A stretch of DNA of 64,000 nt from Syntrophus aciditrophicus SB (GTDB lineage Bacteria > Desulfobacterota > Syntrophia > Syntrophales > Syntrophaceae): NCBI RefSeq assembly GCF_000013405.1, contig NC_007759.1, forward strand, positions 931,001-995,000, written 5' to 3'. Shown in pieces: positions 1-9,791 of this stretch. Numbering within the stretch: position 1 is the first letter of the stretch; the number at the start of each line of letters is the position of its first letter. Position numbers and translations under genes: made by a program. The notes beneath the pieces are model-generated. The model was given only the letters and a program-made list of their open reading frames with translations, did not search any database and was not told where the DNA came from.

Positions 1-574
1 CGGGATGTTCCGCTTTTGCCCGGGCGACCTCCTCGGGCAGGACGAAATGATGGAAGGGGCAGTAGCCTTCCCAGGGGATGATCTCCTTATCCGTGAATCT
101 GGCGGTGTAACGGGCCAGGTTGCCATCGGGGATCATGAGGATCTGCCGGGCATCCGTCAGGCTGTTGACCACCTTGACGGCGTTGGCCGAGGTGCAGCAG
201 ATGTCGGAGTGCGCCTTGATCTCCGCGGAGGAATTGATGTAGGTGACGACCGCGGCGTCGGGGTATTTTTTTCTGGCCTCTGCCAGCGATACGGGTGTTA
301 TCTTGTCGGCCAGGGGGCATCCCGCACCCAGATGCGGCAGAAGAACTGTCTTGTCCGGAGAAATGATGGAGGCGCTTTCGGCCATGAAATGAACACCGGC
401 AAAAACGATGACATCGGCATTCGTCCGAGCCGCCTCGATGCTCAGGGCCAGCGAATCTCCAAGTATATCGGCAATTTCCTGAACTTCTTCCCGCTGATAA
501 TAATGCGCCAGCAGGATGGCGTTCCGTTCATGAAGCAACGCGCGGATTTCTGACTGCAGGTCTGATAAGCTCAT
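1..574 (-). CDS. nadA: Quinolinate synthase NadA (partial, 3' end outside window)
   Basis: Quinolinate synthase condenses iminoaspartate with dihydroxyacetone phosphate to make quinolinate for NAD synthesis, using a 4Fe-4S cluster. The minus-strand frame from the ATG at 574 is open to the window edge. Its translation carries NadA hallmarks: an N-terminal [15 protein letters not shown] segment, [12 protein letters not shown], a Cys in GAGCPLAD (first cluster ligand), [11 protein letters not shown], and [10 protein letters not shown]. About 191 residues are visible, so the C-terminal part with the remaining cluster cysteines is missing. The start is set by a GAGGGGG Shine-Dalgarno sequence 6 bases before ATG. 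It points away from selC. Seen: motifs and frame. Known: family function. Very likely correct. Confidence 0.93.
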   Translation of the reverse strand, partial: MSLSDLQSEIRALLHERNAILLAHYYQREEVQEIADILGDSLALSIEAARTNADVIVFAGVHFMAESASIISPDKTVLLPHLGAGCPLADKITPVSLAEARKKYPDAAVVTYINSSAEIKAHSDICCTSANAVKVVNSLTDARQILMIPDGNLARYTARFTDKEIIPWEGYCPFHHFVLPEEVARAKAEHP

Positions 575-833
575 AAGTCGCCCCCTCGATTTCTGGAAAA
601 TTAAACTCTTATATTTTGGAAATATAATATAAAAACCAACAATACAAGATGAAAAACAAACGATGCGACTGTTGACAGATTGGGGGAATTGGGGTAGTTA
701 CCAGAGCGGTTTGCAGGGCTGCAACCCGGAGTACCCGGATCAGTCAGAGATAATGGTTGACAGGCCGACCCCGTTTGGGGTTTAATGCCGCAGCTTTCAG
801 ACAACTTACAATTTTCCGCTTTTTCTTCCCCAC
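575..833. other. nadA/selC intergenic region
   Basis: No convincing gene. It should hold the nadA promoter (reading left) and the selC promoter (reading right). A short CCCC-GTTT-GGGG hairpin lies at about 769-780, just before selC. Nothing else is recognisable. Confidence 0.4.
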
Positions 834-931
834 GGAAGTGCCAAGGTCACTGGTGGGCCTCCCGGACTTCAAATCCGGTGTGGGGCGCTAAAACCGTCCC
901 AGGTGGGTTCGATTCCCATGCACTTCCGCCA
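834..931 (+). tRNA. selC: tRNA-Sec (anticodon TCA), selC
   Basis: A 98-base tRNA with an 8-bp type acceptor (ggaagtg...cacttcc), an encoded CCA end at 929-931, a long variable arm and the anticodon loop CTTCAAA giving anticodon TCA, which reads UGA as selenocysteine. The extra-long acceptor/T-arm layout and long variable arm are diagnostic of tRNA-Sec. It implies that the organism makes selenoproteins; selA, selB and selD are not in this window. The BREX locus begins 17 bases past its 3' end on the opposite strand. selC is a known insertion site for genomic islands in other bacteria. Confidence 0.96.
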
Positions 932-947
932 TTTTTACTCAATTTTA

Positions 948-1367
948 TTATCTTTTATTACTTGCTTTGGCGCCTACGGAGTGCCTACGCATTTTGATGA
1001 TTTCGGCGACATGGATAAACTTGCCTGCAACGGGCAAGTTGGGGCTGGGCTGAACATTCAGCCATTTAAGCATGGCCAAATTCCTGATGGTATGAGCGAC
1101 TTTTTCACTGTCAAGTGGGGGACGAAGTTTCTGTTTCCATTCGAGTACATAGGACAGGACATCGGTTTCGGCAGGTTTATTTTTTCCGCTTCTCGTCAAT
1201 TCTTTTTCTGCAAACAGGACTGTCGAGACAATCTCCGCCTGCATCGTGTTCATCCGCACGAATAAATCGACCGTTTTTTCAATGATCGGCTCCCATTTCC
1301 TGATCTCTTTTTCATATGCCTTTCTGGCATCGGCGAATGTCTGTCCGGTTTCATTAAACCACAACAC
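948..1367 (-). CDS. Small unknown protein downstream of brxL (possibly a C-terminal fragment)
   Basis: A 139-residue frame on the BREX strand, 52 bases after brxL. Composition is protein-like: an amphipathic N-terminal half (ARKAYEKEIRKWEPIIEKTV), a middle with STVLFAEKEL, and a segment (VLSYVLEWKQKLRPPLD ... HTIRNLAMLKWLNV) that reads like a winged-helix domain. The only start near the top is a GTG directly after an in-frame TAA, with no clear ribosome binding site, so this may be the tail of a larger gene that lost its 5' end. It ends 17 bases from the selC 3' end, convergent with it. I do not recognise the family and assign no function. Confidence 0.55.
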   Translation of the reverse strand: MLWFNETGQTFADARKAYEKEIRKWEPIIEKTVDLFVRMNTMQAEIVSTVLFAEKELTRSGKNKPAETDVLSYVLEWKQKLRPPLDSEKVAHTIRNLAMLKWLNVQPSPNLPVAGKFIHVAEIIKMRRHSVGAKASNKR

Positions 1368-1419
1368 TTTTTCTTATATATGGACACGTCGCACCCTCAA
1401 AGTTTAATTTTAATTACCC

Positions 1420-3471
1420 TTATTCGAGGATGGCCTTCATAAAGGCATCCGCTGGGTCCGCATAGAAGACGATATTTACTTTTGTCGCCATTTCGTCTGG
1501 CAATTCTAGTAGTTGTCTTCGTGCCGAAATTGGCATGAGAATCTGGGCAGCTCCTTTTTCAACCCCTAACTCGGCGACGGCGACCGGGTTGGGGATCATT
1601 TCCACTGAACCTCCCAAATTGAGCGAGCCAATAACGATAAGCCTACCCTTCGTGCTCCTCTCCATCAAACTTCCACACAGGGCTATCAATAAGGGCAACC
1701 CCAAGCCATGTCCGGAATGGTCTGTATCCATCGCCCGCAACTGCACGGAAAACTCATGGCTGCGAGGGTCGCGATCCCCAACAAGAGACTTGGCCTGCGA
1801 GTAGAGATTTTGCTCTCCAAAACGGACGCTTTCTCGAAACGCCGGTGGAACGGGTGCATTAAGTATCTTCACTCCATTGCCCGGACCGCACGTTACTTCG
1901 ATGCGATATAGAGATGGCGCTGCATCTTGTCCACCGGGGCTGATCGCCCATACCTGTCCGGGCGGCAATGGGTCCGCTTCGATCGCTTCATCGCTGTGTA
2001 GTTCAGGCGTCGATACGAATTGTTCTACTCCATCCATGCCCATAAAATAGCTGAAATGCGTATTTCGGAACTCTGTTTTCAGGCAACGCTTCTGTTGTTC
2101 TTTAACCCGGCGCCGTGCCTCCAAGGCAATCCGGATTATGAACTCAAGATCATCATCGGGTATTGACATATTCGGGTCGGGAAATAAAAGCTTGAGTAAA
2201 CCACTGATGGTCTTATTGACCGCCTCAATATCCCGCCCACTCAGCGCGCCGCCCCAATGCGCCCGGCCTTGCAGTGCCGATATTCGCGTGCCTTCGCGTA
2301 ACTTCGTCCAGCACTCGGAAAGGTAGTCCGTCACCAGACCGAAATGATTTGTAAGGTGGTCACTTGCCTTGAGCTTTGGGAAATCCCACCCGGGTGCATA
2401 GGCGTGAATGCGGTCCATAAAGGCCGTATCGTTGCGCATTTCTGGTGGCAGCGGGCTGAGCAAATGGCCGATTCTCTGCTGCTGCTCCACGTCCACATCG
2501 AAGTTGCCCACCATCACGATGCCACCGGAAGCTCGAATGCTTTCCTTACCACGCGAAAATTCACCGGCCGCCATATAGCCTTTAAGGATGTTTACCCCAT
2601 CTTTCTGGTCAAAAGAGATACCTGACACTTCATCGAAGCAAACCGCATCATATAGGCAGACAAGCCCCCGCTGACCGCTGGACATGTTTACGAACATCTT
2701 AGCAACTGTTGCTTTTCCGCCCGAAATCAAGTGCGAATAAGGTGATATTTGCTGGTACAGATGACTCTTGCCCGTGCCACGTGGGCCGAGCTCAACAAGA
2801 TTGTAGTTACGCTCGACAAAGGGGATCATTCGCAGTAGCACCACCATCTGTGCCCGATCCGACATTGTCGCCGGTTCCAAACCTACAGAGCGCAGGAGGA
2901 AATCCTTCCACTCATAACTAGTAAAACTCTCGCGGCCTTTTCTCAGGGTTGCCAGGACATCCGACTTGGAAAGCTGGATTGCCCGCAGACTATCGATAGC
3001 GAATGGCCTGCCGTGTTTCTCAGCCGCAATGGCTGCATCGTAGGTCAGTGTTACTTCAGCATAGAAACCATCGGTCAGCATTCGCTCATGCTCATGCACT
3101 ATCGCGTCTGCAATCCGGACGTCCCTGATTCCCAAACTTGGCAATTCAACCAGGAATGAGTCTGTCTTGGCATCGAGGCGCGCCTTGACAATGTCGATCA
3201 ATTTTACTGAACCCTTCTCACGCGCCCGTGCCTTGAAAAGTTCCTGCTCGCTTGTGCGGACAGTGCGATCCTGCAGCTGACGTTCAACGATTTTCAATCC
3301 TTCGTCGATTTCCTGTGAGTCTACGGACGCGCAGTAACGTCCGAGCAGGAATTCCACAACGTAAGTCGGAACGGGGTACTGCCGGCTGTACCGTCTTACC
3401 AGGTCCTTGCGAACCAAATAACCGTCGAATGCAGATGCCGCAAGTTGGTCAAGATGGTCGAGTTCTTTCAT
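1420..3471 (-). CDS. brxL: BREX system Lon-like AAA+ protein BrxL
   Basis: BrxL is the last core gene of type 1 BREX. It is an AAA+ ATPase with a Lon-protease-like C-terminal domain, needed in many systems for blocking phage replication. The start is the ATG at 3471 (MKELDHLDQLAASAFDG), 1 base after the pglZ stop and preceded by a strong GGAGGTGA; a longer frame to 3639 only overlaps pglZ. Length is 683 residues, the usual size. Walker A GPRGTGKSH lies near residues 227-235, Walker B-like LYDAVCFDE near 270-280, and the Lon-like fold around 585-660. In that fold the classical Lon Ser-Lys motifs are altered (HSGHGLGLP in place of GPSAG, and no GGLKEK-like Lys). That agrees with reports that BrxL works as a DNA-binding motor rather than a protease. 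Confidence 0.94.
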   Translation of the reverse strand: MKELDHLDQLAASAFDGYLVRKDLVRRYSRQYPVPTYVVEFLLGRYCASVDSQEIDEGLKIVERQLQDRTVRTSEQELFKARAREKGSVKLIDIVKARLDAKTDSFLVELPSLGIRDVRIADAIVHEHERMLTDGFYAEVTLTYDAAIAAEKHGRPFAIDSLRAIQLSKSDVLATLRKGRESFTSYEWKDFLLRSVGLEPATMSDRAQMVVLLRMIPFVERNYNLVELGPRGTGKSHLYQQISPYSHLISGGKATVAKMFVNMSSGQRGLVCLYDAVCFDEVSGISFDQKDGVNILKGYMAAGEFSRGKESIRASGGIVMVGNFDVDVEQQQRIGHLLSPLPPEMRNDTAFMDRIHAYAPGWDFPKLKASDHLTNHFGLVTDYLSECWTKLREGTRISALQGRAHWGGALSGRDIEAVNKTISGLLKLLFPDPNMSIPDDDLEFIIRIALEARRRVKEQQKRCLKTEFRNTHFSYFMGMDGVEQFVSTPELHSDEAIEADPLPPGQVWAISPGGQDAAPSLYRIEVTCGPGNGVKILNAPVPPAFRESVRFGEQNLYSQAKSLVGDRDPRSHEFSVQLRAMDTDHSGHGLGLPLLIALCGSLMERSTKGRLIVIGSLNLGGSVEMIPNPVAVAELGVEKGAAQILMPISARRQLLELPDEMATKVNIVFYADPADAFMKAILE

Positions 3472-3472
3472 G

Positions 3473-5824
3473 CTATCTGTCACCTCCGACGGTAGTAGCT
3501 TCTTTGCAAATGACGCGTCCAGAAGCATCGACAATAACCAGGCTGACCGTTGTTCCTTCAAGCGTGTCGTCAGCGACCAGCAGCGCCGCCTTTCCATGGG
3601 CATCCAGACGTTTAAGGCCAGAAATGCTTGAACTGGCAACGCTTGGTTTCGTCCGCAGATCCGCCATTATTCCTTCCGCCACTGGTTCAACCTTTACTCG
3701 GCAGCGTTGGTGAATCCACTGAATTTCACATACCTTGACGATCAACTGAGGCGATTCCATCATGGCAGTAAAGGTAAGAATCGGAACCATGCACTCTTGC
3801 AAGCTCACGCCGCCATGTGCATACTCCTGCCCGGACACAAAGCAGTAAGCCCCTGGCGCATGGGCGAATTGTTCATGCGAGTTCCATGACCAGCCGGAAA
3901 CCGGTGCTTCTACATGCGATGTATCCTTAATGGCTGCACACCGCGACCATCGGCTCTCGGCAAGGTACTTTTGTAGTGGTGCTTTGGGCATTCCGCCAGG
4001 CACGAGCAGCCAGCCGTGATCGGTTACTACGACCACCCGTTTCCATCCGGCTTCCAGTAGCCCTTGCACTCGCTCGAACAGAAGTTCTAATTGGTCTTCG
4101 ATCATGGTTGCCAGCTTTACCTGGAGATCGTGTCCGAGTTTGTCAAACTCTCCGTACTCGGTCCACCCTCTGGCGTCCTGCGTTAGAGGGTCTCCTGTAT
4201 CAACCTGCCCTAGTATCTGGAAGCCAGCATCTGAAAGCAGCCGACGAAAACGATCCGTAGTCAACGTCTCGCCGGTTTCCTTCAATTCTGGAGAGAAGTC
4301 TTCCCTCATGTGACCGCCGCTTAACTTCCCGGCAATAGGAGACGTTGCCGGCTTGGCTGTTGCCGTTACTGTGGGAAGTGAAGCCCAGCGCCAAGTGACA
4401 GACACTTCAATGTTCCGCTCGCTGGCCATCGCTGCGAGTCGCTGTCCTATGTCAAACCGCAGCCCATCGGCAAACAAGATGCATTCATGTGTGTTAACTT
4501 TGGCAACTTCCTGTTGTTCCACTGAAGGCAACGACTTAACCGAATGGCATTGTTGGAAATGCCTGGTCGTGTCCTCCAGCCAAGGCAGATAAACGCATCT
4601 TACTGCTGTCTGGACGGCTGTGGTATCTTCCGCCGTCTTCACACAAGCCAAGGATCGAAGCATTGCATCGTCAGCGAGATATCCACCCTCGGCATAAAGT
4701 CTGGCCATGGCATCGACCGATTCGCCACCAAGCGTTACTTCGGTCCGTTTGGCCACGGCTGCCAGATGCTCCATGGCATTGGCCAGCGGACTCATGCCCA
4801 ATCTAGCCCATACCCAGTTACGACGTACTCCATGCTTGACTTCCAACTGTTCCAGTTGTTGTCGAGCTTCGTCGGGACTCATCGCGCTTGTCTTTAATAG
4901 AGCACTCCGAAGTTCATTTTCCATGGATTCATTCTCATCCGGCCATGAATCTTTATCAAAGATCAATTTTCCCGATGGCTTAGAGCGTCGCAGGAGCTCC
5001 GGAACTCTCGGATAGAACGCCGGCGCCTCCACGAAACGTTCCCAAACGCCATACCATGTGCCCTCGCGTATCCCGAGCTTTTCGCCGGCTACAATGTCTC
5101 CATCTGTTTCTGGATTAAAACTATAGTCCTGTCGGCAGCGATTGCGAAATGCCGCCCAGGTTCCTTGGTCCAACTCCTTACGCACCCCATCCGGGTCATT
5201 CAGCCAGCGCAGCAGATCGCGGGTTGGGTCGCCAATCATCAACCGGTCGAAGTCCTCAGCCTCCAGTCTTTTGTTTCTCAACTGCTTTACCGGCGTTACT
5301 GACAATTTCGACAAAGCGCCCCGAATCGCCTGGAGTGTAAGCCTGTCCCCAGCCACATCCAAACCCATCCCCCCATCTTCACTAATGAGGAAAGCAAGAA
5401 CTGTCCAGTCCTTGCCGTTTTTCTGCGTCCAGACCGTACCGCGATACTGAAGCTCCACCAGTGGCTTAAGCCCGTCAGGGCATTCCTCGACGGCCCGAAG
5501 TGTCTGGCGGCTCACACCCGGCATGTAAATCACAGGCGTTGCATCGTCCGGCCATTGCAGGTCTGTGAATTTCTCTTTCCGAACCACTGGCTCGATCACA
5601 CACCGCAACCAGATCGCTGGTCCGGTGCGTGTCTGTGGATCGTACTCACCAAGTGTCAGCAGTCCTGGCATGAACCTTCGAAGTTGTTCAACCACCAGTC
5701 GCCACTGCCCATCCGTGTCTGTCCATAGAACGGCTGCCGGAGCAACCATGTCACCGGGATTGTACCGTGCAGCGTGTGCCAGAGAGGCCAAGACAGACTC
5801 TATCAGGGTCGTTTCATCTTTCAT
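3473..5824 (-). CDS. pglZ: BREX-1 alkaline-phosphatase-fold protein PglZ
   Basis: PglZ is the signature protein of BREX. It has an alkaline-phosphatase superfamily core that binds metal and is required for both methylation and defence. It is 783 residues long, in the range of type 1 homologues. The metal-binding nucleophile region ECILFADGLRFDIG is near residues 447-461 and a second core segment VVVVTDHGWLLVPGG is near 593-608, both typical of the PglZ domain. The start at 5824 overlaps the upstream ATPase gene by ATGA, so the two are translationally coupled. It is followed 1 base later by brxL. The position pglX-...-pglZ-brxL is the canonical type 1 order with extra genes inserted. Confidence 0.94.
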   Translation of the reverse strand: MKDETTLIESVLASLAHAARYNPGDMVAPAAVLWTDTDGQWRLVVEQLRRFMPGLLTLGEYDPQTRTGPAIWLRCVIEPVVRKEKFTDLQWPDDATPVIYMPGVSRQTLRAVEECPDGLKPLVELQYRGTVWTQKNGKDWTVLAFLISEDGGMGLDVAGDRLTLQAIRGALSKLSVTPVKQLRNKRLEAEDFDRLMIGDPTRDLLRWLNDPDGVRKELDQGTWAAFRNRCRQDYSFNPETDGDIVAGEKLGIREGTWYGVWERFVEAPAFYPRVPELLRRSKPSGKLIFDKDSWPDENESMENELRSALLKTSAMSPDEARQQLEQLEVKHGVRRNWVWARLGMSPLANAMEHLAAVAKRTEVTLGGESVDAMARLYAEGGYLADDAMLRSLACVKTAEDTTAVQTAVRCVYLPWLEDTTRHFQQCHSVKSLPSVEQQEVAKVNTHECILFADGLRFDIGQRLAAMASERNIEVSVTWRWASLPTVTATAKPATSPIAGKLSGGHMREDFSPELKETGETLTTDRFRRLLSDAGFQILGQVDTGDPLTQDARGWTEYGEFDKLGHDLQVKLATMIEDQLELLFERVQGLLEAGWKRVVVVTDHGWLLVPGGMPKAPLQKYLAESRWSRCAAIKDTSHVEAPVSGWSWNSHEQFAHAPGAYCFVSGQEYAHGGVSLQECMVPILTFTAMMESPQLIVKVCEIQWIHQRCRVKVEPVAEGIMADLRTKPSVASSSISGLKRLDAHGKAALLVADDTLEGTTVSLVIVDASGRVICKEATTVGGDR

Positions 5825-7062
5825 TTGCTTACTCCAGCGGCAGGAATGATCGTTTTTAAATAATCATCGGTTTCTTCGAATATTGGGTCCTGCCCGGTCA
5901 TTTTGCGGACGAGAGGGATAACCTTATTCCTGATACCCATGCCCCGTGCATCCACATATCCATAATCACGCAGGATATCGACAAGAAGAGGATTACGTGG
6001 CGATCGCTGGCCCGCGATCATCTTTTCGATCGTCATCGTATTAGGCAATGGACCAGGGCTGGTCAGTTCAAGCCGATCAGCGTAGATAACCAGTTCAATG
6101 TCGGTAAAGCGCGTCCAGTCCCGGTGAGCGACTGCATTCAGCAGGACTTCCCGGATAACTTCCCGGGAGAAGCGCTGCGATACCTCTTTACGAAAGGCCA
6201 CATTAATTTTACTGCTTTCTTCTGAAATAAAGGGCTGTATGATTGAATTAACTATTTCGAGAAGCCCATCAGCAGCTTGAACCCGTCCGTTTTCATTGGA
6301 CGTAGTCCACAGGGGAAGAATAGGAGCGTCTATAACCCTGTCGTAGAGCGCATGGTAAGCCTTTTCGCTACCTTCGAAAATCATAATCCGAATGCCGGCC
6401 TGGCGTAAAAAACTTCGCGGAGCGAAACCAAAAAGCAAAAGCCCAGCAATCGTGCAGACAGGAATGCCTCCAGGTCCGCTGGTCATGAAGCCAAGCGCCA
6501 TAAGACGTTGAGACCATTCAGTATCTGATTTGGGCAATATGGCGTCCTGCAAGATATGTTGTAGAAAATCGGTGATACGTTGACGGTCAAGCACGTTAAG
6601 GCCAGCGCCGGAAACTGGCAGTAATTCGGTATGAAGTATGCCGCCCATTTCGTGCAAGCGTGCCTGCTGTTCCCGGGTAGCCCGCCGTGTTGTGGACCCC
6701 ACGCGGATGAAGATTTCCTCTCTACCCTCATGTCTGAGAACATAAGGTTTGCTAGGTCCTTCTGAAATGGTCACTACAGCCACACGTTTGCCATTGTCTA
6801 ACACCACCTCTTCGTAAAATGGCAGAAGCATCGGGTGGATTTTGGTGGCTAAGATATTCATTACCCATTCCTCGGTCTTCGGACGTTGAATTCCGGTAAT
6901 TGTTCCGTCGTCGTCAACGCCAAGTAAGAGCCGTCCCCCTTTCAGGTTGGCCATGGCAACGATTTCCCGCGCAATTTGTTCCGGGCGTACATCATCCCGC
7001 TTGAATTCAATACCTGAATTTTCACCGGCCGCGATGATCTCCAAAAGTTCAATCTTAAGCAT
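5821..7062 (-). CDS. AlbA_2/Schlafen-type ATP-binding protein embedded in BREX
   Basis: 413 residues. The N-terminal part (about 12-130; GIEFKRDDVRPEQIAREIVAM, GRLLLGVDDDGTITG) matches the AlbA_2 (Schlafen-like, SLFN) domain. A C-terminal part around 304-318 (VIREVLLNAVAHRDW) and RGMGIRNKVIPLV match the GHKL-like HATPase_c_4 domain. Such proteins are annotated as putative ATP-dependent helicases or RNA-binding-domain proteins and recur in type 1 BREX loci between pglX and pglZ. Schlafen-type domains are nucleases or nucleic-acid binders elsewhere; activity here is inferred. The stop overlaps the pglZ start (ATGA) and the gene starts 14 bases after the TrlF-type gene, so it is part of the operon. 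Confidence 0.85.
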   Translation of the reverse strand: MLKIELLEIIAAGENSGIEFKRDDVRPEQIAREIVAMANLKGGRLLLGVDDDGTITGIQRPKTEEWVMNILATKIHPMLLPFYEEVVLDNGKRVAVVTISEGPSKPYVLRHEGREEIFIRVGSTTRRATREQQARLHEMGGILHTELLPVSGAGLNVLDRQRITDFLQHILQDAILPKSDTEWSQRLMALGFMTSGPGGIPVCTIAGLLLFGFAPRSFLRQAGIRIMIFEGSEKAYHALYDRVIDAPILPLWTTSNENGRVQAADGLLEIVNSIIQPFISEESSKINVAFRKEVSQRFSREVIREVLLNAVAHRDWTRFTDIELVIYADRLELTSPGPLPNTMTIEKMIAGQRSPRNPLLVDILRDYGYVDARGMGIRNKVIPLVRKMTGQDPIFEETDDYLKTIIPAAGVSK

Positions 7063-7076
7063 CAGAATTCCCCTTT

Positions 7077-9722
7077 TCAGAAACCATATTTTTCCTTACG
7101 TTGGATGAAGGCCTCTTTCCCTCCCTCCAGAATGGCAGCAGCCTGAGAGCGGATCTCAGGTACGTCCACCGCACCCTGGAATTCATCAGGCATGTTGGCC
7201 TGGCCTTCGCTGGCTTGCAGCACCCCGATCCACTCTGCATCACCAAACACGGGGATGTTCGCGTTATGTGTTGCGAAGATAAACTGTCTCCCGAGCTTTG
7301 CAGAGCGGAGCTCAGTGACAATGCGTTCCGCAATGAATGCATTGTCGAGATTATCTTCCGGCTGATCGACGATCAGGGGATCCCGGTTTTCCAAGAGCAG
7401 CAAGTGCAACACGGCCGTGCATTGTTGCCCGGTCGAGAGTTTGGATATCGGACGATATTCTTCCTTGCCGATATGCGCGACATTTAACTCCAGCCGGATA
7501 ATGTCTGGCAATACCATGGCTTCAATTTCAAGAAGTTTAGATTCCGAAAGTTTCGTCAAAGCCTCTGCCACACCGGCAGTCATCCCCCACCCGGCATTCT
7601 TAAGCGCTTCTGCGCCCTGCCTTATCGTCTGTGCGAGTCTGATGGGAGAGAACTCCTCTGCATCGTCAAGCCAGCGTAATCGCGCCTCACCCACACCTTC
7701 CAAGTTGCATTTCATGATAAAGTCTTTTAATTCTCTGCGGTTTGCTGCGTGATCGACAGATGGGCGGAGCTTTCCTTCCAACTTCTTACGCAGTATCTTT
7801 AATTCTACATCAATCTCTGCTGCGGCATTTGCAATAGCCTCTGAGAGATTGGCAAGTAGATTGTTCCGTTCCTTGCGAAGTTCGGTGACAAGCATTTGTC
7901 TGGTGTCGCGCTTTGTTTTTAAAGGTCGAATCCGTTCAATGTCTTTAAGCACTTGTTGGTATGCCGATCCGATTTCGCGGCCGGTACGGCCTTGAAAAGC
8001 AGGTATCTTGGCAAATTCCTGTTCCAGGGTGGCTTCTTCACCGGTAATCTTTGCTGACAAAGCGGTTATTTTTGCTTTGATTTCGGTATCGGAGACCTCC
8101 ACTTTCTGCTTGGCATTGGCTATTAAAGTTTCAAGTTCAGAGTGCAGTGTTGTCAGATTACTTCTGAGTTTTCTGATTTCTTGTACATGGGGGAGACCTT
8201 TAACGACTTCTTCACCAAGGAAAGTTGCGTCGGGCAGCGCATCCTCCAAACTGACCAGTGCTTCCTGAACATTACGCTGCTCTTCCTCGATGCGCGCCGC
8301 CAATTGTCTCTCCTTCTCCAACTTTGGAACAATAGCGAGTTTTTCACCAAGGCCGATCGTTTGAAACTGTCTAGCCTGTTCCTCCAGTTTGGGGAGGCGT
8401 GCCACCTGGTCTTCGATCTCTGCAAGTTTACTCCGCGCATCGACCAGGCGCTTTGCATTTCCCCTGAGCTTGTCCTGGATTTCTATCCTACGCCGGTCGG
8501 TCGCGTCTTTGCTGGAGAGAAACCGCCGCAACAGGCTTGTCAATCCACCTTCGTCCTGCGCAATGTCAAAGATCTCGTTTTGACCAAAGATTTCGAGCCT
8601 GGGAAGCAGGTCGGCAGGCCGGAACGTCGAGGTGTTGCCCGATTCGTCGCGAACAATTGCGGCTTCACCATAGCGGCGGGAGATCGTGAATCTCCGTCCC
8701 TGCATGGTGAATGAACGGATGTCGATCTCAACACGTCCAGCCCCAAGATTCTGTTTTACAATCTCTCTATGGGTCCGTTTCGCCCGTTCGCTGATAGGTT
8801 CTTGCTCCATCGCATAGCGAATGCATTCCAAGAGAGTCGTCTTGCCGGTGCCGCGTCCGCCGATGATAGCGTTCAAGTGCCCAGACAACTGGATATCCAC
8901 GCCCGGGAGATAGCCGCCGGTGAAGCGCACACGCTCCAGTTGAGAGAAGAAACGTTCCTGGCGGTCACTTAACAGCCGAACCCGAGATTCAGGGTCCAGA
9001 AAGGCCTGCCTGAAAGCATCAAAACAAGGCTCGGTCATACGTACCAGGCAACATGCTTGAGGTAACTGCAAATCCTTCGGTTCCGCGACATCCTTTGCGT
9101 TGATAATCCCTATCGGACGCTCTCGCTGGTAGTCCCGGTTCTTGTTGCGTAGTATGATTCGGTATGCGTTGCCTTCGTCATTTTTTAGGTCATCAAGCGA
9201 GCCGGGAACCTGTGCCGCAAGGAGAAGAGAATTTTTCCACACATGGTCGAGCTTCCGCTGGAGTACGCCACTCTTTTCTGTGCAATGCGCCGCATAGGCT
9301 ATGCCGCCGAGCTGTTCGATTTCCCATAGGAGCTGTTCGGCGCTTAAGGACGAGGGATGAACGCCGTCGTCCGGGTCCGTCAGCTTAAGGCTGCCCAGGT
9401 ATCGCTCAAGTTGCTGAATTGTGGTGTTTTCTGAAAACAGGCAGACGAAGTGAGCCTTTTCCGCTGATGCAATCTCAAATCCCGGAAAGACCACAATCCC
9501 GCCATTAACTAAAACCTGGCGAAGTCCATCCAGCGTGTCAACGCTCCCGTGGTCCGCAATACCCACAACGTGTATGTCTTCAGACTGGCATGTCTGGAGA
9601 ATCTGATTGTTGTACTCTGATTCATCCAGTCCGTGGTCCCGGCCTCGATATTTCCTGGCGTAGTCCCATGGATTCACCTGTAGAGCGCATTTCCAGAATC
9701 GTGCATATCTGGCTTTACTCAT
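7077..9722 (-). CDS. TrlF-type PHP-domain SMC-like ATPase
   Basis: 881 residues. An N-terminal PHP-like phosphoesterase segment (VVGIADHGSVDTLDGLR near 49-66, AYAAHC near 140-145) is followed by a P-loop GGRGTGKTTLLE near 286-297. A long coiled-coil insertion spans roughly 400-680, and a Walker B-type PLIVDQPEDNLDN lies near 779-791, followed by FATHNANIPV. This layout of a PHP domain plus a split, SMC/Rad50-like ATPase is that of the TrlF family, which occurs in defence contexts. The likely action is ATP-gated cleavage of nucleic acid; that is inference. A clear AGGAG precedes the ATG at 9722. The gene lies 69 bases after the DUF932 gene and 14 before the AlbA_2 ATPase. It is not a core BREX gene. 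Confidence 0.86.
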   Translation of the reverse strand: MSKARYARFWKCALQVNPWDYARKYRGRDHGLDESEYNNQILQTCQSEDIHVVGIADHGSVDTLDGLRQVLVNGGIVVFPGFEIASAEKAHFVCLFSENTTIQQLERYLGSLKLTDPDDGVHPSSLSAEQLLWEIEQLGGIAYAAHCTEKSGVLQRKLDHVWKNSLLLAAQVPGSLDDLKNDEGNAYRIILRNKNRDYQRERPIGIINAKDVAEPKDLQLPQACCLVRMTEPCFDAFRQAFLDPESRVRLLSDRQERFFSQLERVRFTGGYLPGVDIQLSGHLNAIIGGRGTGKTTLLECIRYAMEQEPISERAKRTHREIVKQNLGAGRVEIDIRSFTMQGRRFTISRRYGEAAIVRDESGNTSTFRPADLLPRLEIFGQNEIFDIAQDEGGLTSLLRRFLSSKDATDRRRIEIQDKLRGNAKRLVDARSKLAEIEDQVARLPKLEEQARQFQTIGLGEKLAIVPKLEKERQLAARIEEEQRNVQEALVSLEDALPDATFLGEEVVKGLPHVQEIRKLRSNLTTLHSELETLIANAKQKVEVSDTEIKAKITALSAKITGEEATLEQEFAKIPAFQGRTGREIGSAYQQVLKDIERIRPLKTKRDTRQMLVTELRKERNNLLANLSEAIANAAAEIDVELKILRKKLEGKLRPSVDHAANRRELKDFIMKCNLEGVGEARLRWLDDAEEFSPIRLAQTIRQGAEALKNAGWGMTAGVAEALTKLSESKLLEIEAMVLPDIIRLELNVAHIGKEEYRPISKLSTGQQCTAVLHLLLLENRDPLIVDQPEDNLDNAFIAERIVTELRSAKLGRQFIFATHNANIPVFGDAEWIGVLQASEGQANMPDEFQGAVDVPEIRSQAAAILEGGKEAFIQRKEKYGF

Positions 9723-9791
9723 ATTGATTCTCCTATCCGATCCTCCGCAGTTTTTGCGTTAATTCTTCCTGCACTCAGATTAACTTTTCTT

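Noticed and set aside
5-553. Long plus-strand frame at the left edge
   Set aside because: It is antisense to nadA, whose minus-strand translation carries clear family motifs.
1420-3639. Longer brxL starting at 3639
   Set aside because: The extra 56 codons lie inside pglZ; the ATG at 3471 has a strong ribosome binding site and typical BrxL N-terminus.
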